DNA of 6,442 bases. Origin: Nanobdellota archaeon. Its GTDB lineage: Archaea; Nanobdellota; Nanobdellia; Pacearchaeales; GW2011-AR1. The notes beneath the pieces were generated by a model, which was not told where the DNA came from, searched no databases, and worked only from the letters and a program-made list of their open reading frames with translations. Below, piece by piece: positions 1 to 5,081 of this stretch. The position numbers and the translations under genes are program-made. Where the stretch lies: NCBI GenBank assembly GCA_020056045.1, contig JAGVIM010000038.1, forward strand, positions 1 to 6,442. The letters run 5' to 3'. Every line of letters begins with the position of its first letter. Positions within the stretch are counted from its first letter, which is position 1.

Positions 1-3000
1 ATAATTTTCATCATAGTTTATCCTCATTCCATAAGGTTTAATTTTTTTATAGTTATTAATTATTAATTTTTTTCTTTTAGATAAAAATCCTATTTTCATA
101 AAATTATCAACAAAATCAGAGCCAATAATTAATTTAGTAATTTTAAATTTAGGAATTGGCCTGTTTTTTCTTATGTAAAAATTTTTAACAGTAGGGCCTG
201 GCTCTTTCTCATATTCATATCTTTTTGCAAAAACCCCAAATCTAGCTAGACAAAACTCTAAATCATATAATAATCCCTCACTTACACTATCACAAGAAAC
301 CTTTTTTCTTTCTTTTTCTGCAGAACCATCTCCTTCAAAATAACCTCTTAAGATGCAAGCCAGTTTATTTAATTCTAAATCTAAAAAAACAGGGGGAATT
401 CTTTTTTCTGAAGCAATGCTTCCAGCTTCTAAAATTTTTGTAAAAAACAGATATAAAACTTTAGAAGAAAAAGTAATCCTGTCTTCTTTATTTTCAGTGG
501 GTCTTAAACCAAACTGTTCTAACATGGTCTTCTTGATAAAATCTCTTATTTCCTTTTCTGAACTAGAAATATAAACCTGATTAAGCCCATTCTTGCCATT
601 TATGCTTCTTGAATAACCTTCTGCAACATATAACCCTATAATCTCAAGTAATTCGTCTGTAAGTCTAATAATAATAGGCAGTTCAACATTATCCCTTTTA
701 GCCGCAATTCTTCCGTTTTTACAAATTTCTTTTTTGATTTTCTCATTAAAACTGCAAATAAAATTAATAGGGTAACTATCTCTTAAATTAAAATTCTGAA
801 ATTGTTTAAAACTAATGCCCAAATCTTTTTGAATTTTTATTCTATTAGATTTATCCACCTTATTAATAATCTCTTTAATTCCTCTAATCATTAAATCCTC
901 TTCTTTTAAGCATTCAAGTAGATTTATTTCTTCTAATTTCTTAGATTTTATGTTTATTTTAATAGGTAAAGGTAATTTATCTCCAATTTTTAAATCAGAT
1001 GCCCTTTTTATCTTATTATCTACAAAAAATTTATGATTTTCAGTAACTTTTATTTTTTTTCCAAGTGAAGTCTTAATCTCAAGCATAGGAATTTTGGTAT
1101 GTTTTGTAAAATTATTGATTTTAACTTCAGTCAAACGTTTATTAGGTCCAATTGTTTCAAATCCTGTTACTTTTTTCTCCATTGTGTTCCAAATATCTAC
1201 TTTTTTATCAGGTTTTAATTTTTCAACTAACTCCCCTATCTTTGTAATTTTCCAAGTCCCTTGATTTTTTATAGGAATATAAGTTTCATAATCAAAACAA
1301 TCTCTTCTCATAGCTGCATGCATATAGGGACTGGCAAGTAATCCTTGAACTTTTGAAAAACCAATTATTCTACATATAACCCCTGCACAATTATGAGGAG
1401 CCATACAAACACCTAATTGCCCAACCAAATCCTCTCTTTTTTTTAAATTAAAAAAAGGTGCGAGTCCATAAAATCTAACAAGTAATTCATCAATAAAATT
1501 TGCAATATTCATAAAAACATCATCAGCTTTTTCATCACCACATTCAGAATTACAAGGAATTATAATATCATGAGGCTTTAATTCTAAAATTTGATCATCC
1601 TGACTCAACTCTTTACCATAACAATCAGTTACATAGCCCAATTCCCTTAATTTTGCAACACTAACTTCAACTTCTTTTGGTTTAAAATGAGAAATAGGCA
1701 ATTCAGTCATATCGTATCGTATTGTTCCGTCCTTATTAACACAAAGATTATTTTTTGCCCTAAGAATTCCTTTTTCCAAATGCTCTAAACTGTGATTTTC
1801 AGAACTAGTTCCCCTTACTCCTTTTATTAATTCAGGGGTTTCAACTCTTAAAAATCCTAATTTTTGTACAGCTTTTTCAAAATAATGTTTTATATCAACC
1901 CGATTATCCTTAAATCTTTGAACTTTATCATGTAAATGACAATTATTTTCAATCAGCTCTCGATTACAAATTCTACAATAATATTTTTCAGTTGTTTTTT
2001 CACCACAACACTCACAAACTCTAAAGATTGTTTCTCTATTACATTTATTACAATAATTAAATGGAAAGTTTCCTTTAGCACTTCCAACATTTACTGCTTG
2101 ATTAACACTTCTTAATCTTCCCCCTTCTTCACCAACAGGAAAAAGAACATTTGGACTTCCTATTAATTTTCTTAATTTAGCCTTTTCAGGCCTCCCCATT
2201 CTACTTCCAATAAATTCTCCAGCCTTATCTTTAATTTTATATTTAGAAAGTTTATTAACAACAGCTAAAACCTTAACCCCATCACTTAAATTATCTTTAG
2301 AAATTCCCACGGCTTCTAAAATCCCGTCAACATTTTTAAAATCAAAATTAATTTCTAATTCTCCAATAAAATTCTCATTAAAACCTAAATTAATAAGAAG
2401 AGCTTTTGTACTCTCTTCATTTAAAATAACATTTTCAATAGAAACATTATGGGGAATTCCTAATAATTCAAGAGCCCTCTTACCAATCTGAAATCTTTCT
2501 TTTTCACTCGGATTATAAGGAAACAGGATTTTTCCATTGTTTATTCTAGAATGTAAAAACCAATCAACAAATCCTAAGAATTGTTTATAATCAATCTGGT
2601 TCCAATAAAAAATATAACTTGGATGTAAAGGTATGTTAAATTTTTCAGAAAATTGAATTGCATCTTCTAAACTGACCTTATAACAATTTTTAACTTTACC
2701 TCCTGCCTTTTCTAGTTCTAAATTCCACCATTCTTCAACATAACCTGACTTAATTAAAGTAGCATTCCTATTTATTAAATCTCCCAATGGAAATAAAATA
2801 TCACCAAGATAAATTATTTCTTTTATTTCATTATACAAAAGTTTTGTTTCTTCATAAGTTTCTAATTTTTTAACACTTCCATTTTCAAATTTAACAATAG
2901 GTCCATCAATCAAATCACAAGGAGTAACAACACAACCCTTTGTAGGCTTTTCAACTTTTAATTGAGTTCCAGTTGCAATAAAATCATTTGTAACAGCCAT

Positions 3001-4044
3001 TGTAGCGGGATGAATACTTACTGCACTAAAACCAGCAACCCTACTTCTCCCATATCTAAATCTAAATCCTTTTCCAGGATGACCAAAAACAGGTCTTCCT
3101 GCAACTAGATCTTTAATATAAGTTGGACTTGCATCTGTTTTTCCAGTATCTCTTTTTTCATGTAATAAAACATACTCATCTAGCCACTCCCAATCCCTAA
3201 CAATAAAACCATTTTTTTGAATTGCTTTTAATAGCCTCTGTCCTTTTTTCCCTTTTTGAGCTAAACCTTCCCCTATAATTAAACAAAAACCTCCCCTAAT
3301 GCAATCAGTCTCAATTCTTGGTAAATTTTTAAAATTACTTACTTCTCTTGTTTCAGTAGGGTCTCCACAAACTTGAATAGGAATATTTTTTCCAATAAAA
3401 TAAGCTTCATCTTCTGTAGGAAGATATTGAAGATTAGTAACCCTCTCATGATAATCATAAAGTTCAGTAACAGTTCTTTTTGCCTCTTGTTCAGTTGGGT
3501 CATATCTAGCATAACCAAACACCTGCCTAATATAATCAATTAACATTATAACAACACAACTTGCAGTAGTACCTGCACTTCTAATCGGTCCTGAAAAATA
3601 AGCTTTAATATAAGTCTCCCCTGTTTGAGTTTTTCCAGTTTTAATTTCAGTAAACCCTTCTAAAGGAGAGCTAACAACACCAAGAGTAGTATATGCAAAT
3701 CCAACCCTTATTCCAGCATCCATTGCTTCCAACTGATCTTTAAAAGTACAAAACTTCTGTTTAGCAATTTCCTCTGCGATTTTAAAACTTACACTATTAT
3801 CCAAAGCACCATATTGTTTTTCTAATTCAATTATTCTATCAATGATCTCATCCTTATCTAACTGGGGATACTTTGTTGCAATTAATCTTACAACTTTAGC
3901 AGCCATAGTCATTGCAAGAGGAACTTCAACATCATCTTTAGGATCATATCCCTTTTTCCTTGCTTCCCTTGCAATTACATAATTTTTCTCAATTCCGATT
4001 CCAAGATCTTCAAAGTATTTTTCAGTTTCAGGTGTAAATGCCAT
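1..4044 (-). CDS. polC: PolD DNA polymerase large subunit DP2 (intein-containing, 3' end outside window)
   Basis: This is the catalytic subunit of the archaeal D-family replicative DNA polymerase, which works as a heterodimer with DP1. The reading frame is open from ATG at 4044 to the left edge (1348 codons in view). The start is set by a GGAGGTG ribosome-binding site four bases or fewer upstream. Family signatures seen in order are: the N-terminal domain (residues 1-120); the SGPIRSAG segment (about 163-170); GFRFRYGRSR followed by SIHPATM (326-349); YLGDILFPLGD and EEWW (about 412-435); IGSRMGRPEKAK (612-623); a cysteine cluster (665-705); DGTIRYDMTELP (about 772-783); and the APHNCAG / RIIGF / HAAMRRD run leading to the active site (about 901-915). 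At Cys916 an intein begins. The catalytic DGD acids and the C-terminal region, where the family usually carries a PCNA-binding motif, lie beyond the edge. The 915 extein residues before the insertion fit the usual family length to this motif. Unusual residues include several cysteines in the strand just before the active site. The identification is very secure. Confidence 0.97.
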   Translation of the reverse strand, partial: MAFTPETEKYFEDLGIGIEKNYVIAREARKKGYDPKDDVEVPLAMTMAAKVVRLIATKYPQLDKDEIIDRIIELEKQYGALDNSVSFKIAEEIAKQKFCTFKDQLEAMDAGIRVGFAYTTLGVVSSPLEGFTEIKTGKTQTGETYIKAYFSGPIRSAGTTASCVVIMLIDYIRQVFGYARYDPTEQEAKRTVTELYDYHERVTNLQYLPTEDEAYFIGKNIPIQVCGDPTETREVSNFKNLPRIETDCIRGGFCLIIGEGLAQKGKKGQRLLKAIQKNGFIVRDWEWLDEYVLLHEKRDTGKTDASPTYIKDLVAGRPVFGHPGKGFRFRYGRSRVAGFSAVSIHPATMAVTNDFIATGTQLKVEKPTKGCVVTPCDLIDGPIVKFENGSVKKLETYEETKLLYNEIKEIIYLGDILFPLGDLINRNATLIKSGYVEEWWNLELEKAGGKVKNCYKVSLEDAIQFSEKFNIPLHPSYIFYWNQIDYKQFLGFVDWFLHSRINNGKILFPYNPSEKERFQIGKRALELLGIPHNVSIENVILNEESTKALLINLGFNENFIGELEINFDFKNVDGILEAVGISKDNLSDGVKVLAVVNKLSKYKIKDKAGEFIGSRMGRPEKAKLRKLIGSPNVLFPVGEEGGRLRSVNQAVNVGSAKGNFPFNYCNKCNRETIFRVCECCGEKTTEKYYCRICNRELIENNCHLHDKVQRFKDNRVDIKHYFEKAVQKLGFLRVETPELIKGVRGTSSENHSLEHLEKGILRAKNNLCVNKDGTIRYDMTELPISHFKPKEVEVSVAKLRELGYVTDCYGKELSQDDQILELKPHDIIIPCNSECGDEKADDVFMNIANFIDELLVRFYGLAPFFNLKKREDLVGQLGVCMAPHNCAGVICRIIGFSKVQGLLASPYMHAAMRRDCFDYETYIPIKNQGTWKITKIGELVEKLKPDKKVDIWNTMEKKVTGFETIGPNKRLTEVKINNFTKHTKIPMLEIKTSLGKKIKVTENHKFFVDNKIKRASDLKIGDKLPLPIKINIKSKKLEEINLLECLKEEDLMIRGIKEIINKVDKSNRIKIQKDLGISFKQFQNFNLRDSYPINFICSFNEKIKKEICKNGRIAAKRDNVELPIIIRLTDELLEIIGLYVAEGYSRSINGKNGLNQVYISSSEKEIRDFIKKTMLEQFGLRPTENKEDRITFSSKVLYLFFTKILEAGSIASEKRIPPVFLDLELNKLACILRGYFEGDGSAEKERKKVSCDSVSEGLLYDLEFCLARFGVFAKRYEYEKEPGPTVKNFYIRKNRPIPKFKITKLIIGSDFVDNFMKIGFLSKRKKLIINNYKKIKPYGMRINYDENY
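325..363 (-). other. LAGLIDADG motif 2 of the intein endonuclease
   Basis: Residues 1228-1240 read LACILRGYFEGDG, the second dodecapeptide (block E), with D1239 at the catalytic acid position. It lies 97 residues after the acid of the first motif, a normal spacing. The preceding KRIPPVFL stretch is the lysine-containing block D usual in this endonuclease class. Confidence 0.9.
613..651 (-). other. LAGLIDADG motif 1 of the intein endonuclease
   Basis: Residues 1132-1144 read LLEIIGLYVAEGY, which matches the first dodecapeptide helix (block C) of intein homing endonucleases. E1142 sits at the catalytic acid position. The acid is retained, which argues that the endonuclease has not decayed here. 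Confidence 0.88.
1033..1080 (-). other. Intein block B (TxxH splicing motif)
   Basis: Residues 989-1004 read EIKTSLGKKIKVTENH. The T1001-x-x-H1004 pair is the conserved block B motif that activates the N-terminal scissile bond in class 1 inteins. Its spacing of about 85 residues from Cys916 is normal for the class. Confidence 0.9.
1270..1299 (-). other. Intein N-terminal splice junction and block A
   Basis: Cys916 (codon 1299-1297) is the predicted splicing nucleophile and is followed by FDYETYIPI, a standard block A pattern. The residue on the extein side is Asp915, in MRRD. Uninterrupted DP2 proteins continue with CDGDE here, so the spliced product should read RRD-CDGDE once the intein is removed and the +1 Cys of the C-extein joins. 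The +1 residue itself cannot be seen in the window. Confidence 0.9.
1930..2052 (-). other. Cysteine-rich probable zinc-binding segment of DP2
   Basis: Residues 665-705 hold C665-x2-C668 with C677, C679 and C680, then C690-x2-C693 with C702, H703 and H705. This looks like two zinc ribbons in tandem, upstream of the catalytic motif. PolD large subunits are known to carry structural zinc sites. Which of the three neighbouring cysteines 677/679/680 and which of C702/H703/H705 bind metal cannot be decided from sequence alone. Confidence 0.75.
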
Positions 4045-5080
4045 TTTCACCTCCAAGCAAAAGCATCGCAGCATCATATTTTGGTTTAATTATATGTTTT
4101 GCTTCTTTAGATAATTTATTATAAGATCTTATTAACTTATTTTTTACAGAGTTATTTGCTTCAAATTGGTCAAGCCCCTCATAAACAAGTGCAGCTTTTA
4201 ATGGCCCTACAATATTATCAAAATGAGACATTGAATCAGCATCAGCAAGTATTTGTGCCTCAATAGTTTCGCGAATTATATCTTGACTTCCCCTGTGTGT
4301 GAGTATGCAATGTTTAACCTGCTTTATCTTCTCAGCAGGATAATTTAGTTCAGTTAACTTTCTTTCAGCAATTTCAGAGCCAGTTATATGATGGTTTTCC
4401 CTACCATTAATAATTGAACCAATATCATGTAACCATGCAGCTATTTCTAAAATTTCCAAGTCTGCATTTAATCTTTCACCTAGAATTTTTGAATATTTAA
4501 CAACAGGAATAAAATGACCTTCATAAGGTTCATATCCATATTTGCTTGTTGGCTTCTTACATTCTTCTTCTACAAACTCCCTAACTTTTTTAATTATATT
4601 TTCTTTTTTAACTTCTCCATCCTTAAAATAATTATCAACCTTTTTAATTTGTTCATAAATATTTTCAATTAAATCATAATTTTTTACTTCTTCTAAATCA
4701 ACCCAAGCATAATCAACTAGTGCTTCTTTATCTAAAATAACATCCCCACTTTCATGTTCTCCAAATAAACTAATAATTACAGTTGAAAATCCATTAGGCC
4801 TAATAAAAGCAAGATTAGATACATAACCAATATTTTTTATTTTGACTTTTGTTTCTTCAAAAATTTCTCTATCTAAAACTTTTTCAAAAACATTTAACCA
4901 GTGATCGCTCGTATCTTTGGGATTATTTATAAAATCATTTTTTTCTAATTTTCCCCCAGGAACACACCATTTTCCTGGAAAAGCTTTTTCATTTTCACTT
5001 CTTTTACAGATAAGATATTTACCTTCTTTATTTCTTATTATTCCAGTTACAGAAATATAATGTAATTTATTATCATCCAT
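4028..5080 (-). CDS. Nudix hydrolase - HD (HDIG) phosphohydrolase fusion protein
   Basis: This is a cytosolic 350-residue protein without signal peptide or membrane segment, made of two hydrolase domains. Residues 5-150 form a Nudix domain, a fold that cleaves nucleoside diphosphates linked to another group. It has PGKWCVPGGKLE (35-46) and REIFEET (71-77), with metal-binding glutamates E72, E75 and E76 present. The Nudix box is atypical: about 14 extra residues lie between GGKLE and the REIFEE helix, and the usual final glycine is K78. Residues about 160-345 form an HD-superfamily metal phosphohydrolase: H189, H218-D219 in LHDIG, H230/H231, H257, H262 and D280/D282. The number of histidines would allow a two-metal site. 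The ATG at 5080 follows a GAGGTGA site by nine bases. The gene starts one base after the DP1 stop and overlaps the DP2 start by 17 bases. The substrate cannot be told from sequence. Removal of damaged or excess nucleotides near the polymerase is a reasonable inference from context only. Other Nudix or HD substrates, including signalling nucleotides, remain possible. Confidence 0.93.
   Translation of the reverse strand: MDDNKLHYISVTGIIRNKEGKYLICKRSENEKAFPGKWCVPGGKLEKNDFINNPKDTSDHWLNVFEKVLDREIFEETKVKIKNIGYVSNLAFIRPNGFSTVIISLFGEHESGDVILDKEALVDYAWVDLEEVKNYDLIENIYEQIKKVDNYFKDGEVKKENIIKKVREFVEEECKKPTSKYGYEPYEGHFIPVVKYSKILGERLNADLEILEIAAWLHDIGSIINGRENHHITGSEIAERKLTELNYPAEKIKQVKHCILTHRGSQDIIRETIEAQILADADSMSHFDNIVGPLKAALVYEGLDQFEANNSVKNKLIRSYNKLSKEAKHIIKPKYDAAMLLLGGENGIYT
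4048..4054 (-). promoter_or_regulatory. Ribosome-binding site of DP2, inside the Nudix-HD gene
   Basis: GGAGGTG is followed by AAA and the ATG of DP2. The site encodes the Gly-Gly-Glu near the C terminus of the Nudix-HD protein, so translation of DP2 must begin where ribosomes finish the upstream gene. It fixes the DP2 start at 4044. Spacing to the ATG is short (three bases after the last G). Confidence 0.85.
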
Positions 5081-5081
5081 C

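Larger units (their letters stand above)
1..1299 (-). mobile_element. Intein with LAGLIDADG homing endonuclease inside DP2 (C-terminal part outside window)
   Basis: The DP2 extein breaks off after MRRD at residue 915 and a protein-splicing domain follows in frame. Cys916 opens block A (CFDYETYIPI). A block B with TENH (T1001, H1004; intein positions 86 and 89) is followed by LKIGDKLPLP, a typical intein hydrophobic segment. A DLMIRGI segment and a helix-turn-helix-like stretch come next, and then two LAGLIDADG motifs whose acids are intact (E1142 and D1239). KRIPPVFL just before the second motif matches the usual intein block D. There are 433 intein residues in view with no stop. The C-terminal blocks F and G (His-Asn, then Cys of the extein) must lie to the left of the window. 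Inteins at this DP2 site are known from Pyrococcus and Halobacterium (from memory). This one looks like an intact bifunctional splicing and homing element. Its AT-rich composition matches the host gene, so it is not obviously a very recent arrival. Confidence 0.95.

Noticed and set aside
353..574. Plus-strand open frame of 73 codons
   Set aside because: It lies antisense to the intein endonuclease region, shows no recognisable motif and no ribosome-binding site, and is a shadow of the DP2 frame.
3339..3539. Minus-strand open frame of 66 codons
   Set aside because: It is in another frame within the clearly conserved DP2 coding sequence and has no domain of its own.
1..4044. Possible frameshift or pseudogene in DP2, because the polymerase similarity stops at residue 915
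   Set aside because: Translating every codon from 4044 to 1 gave no stop. The non-polymerase part begins with Cys and has intein blocks, so it is an in-frame intein and not gene decay.
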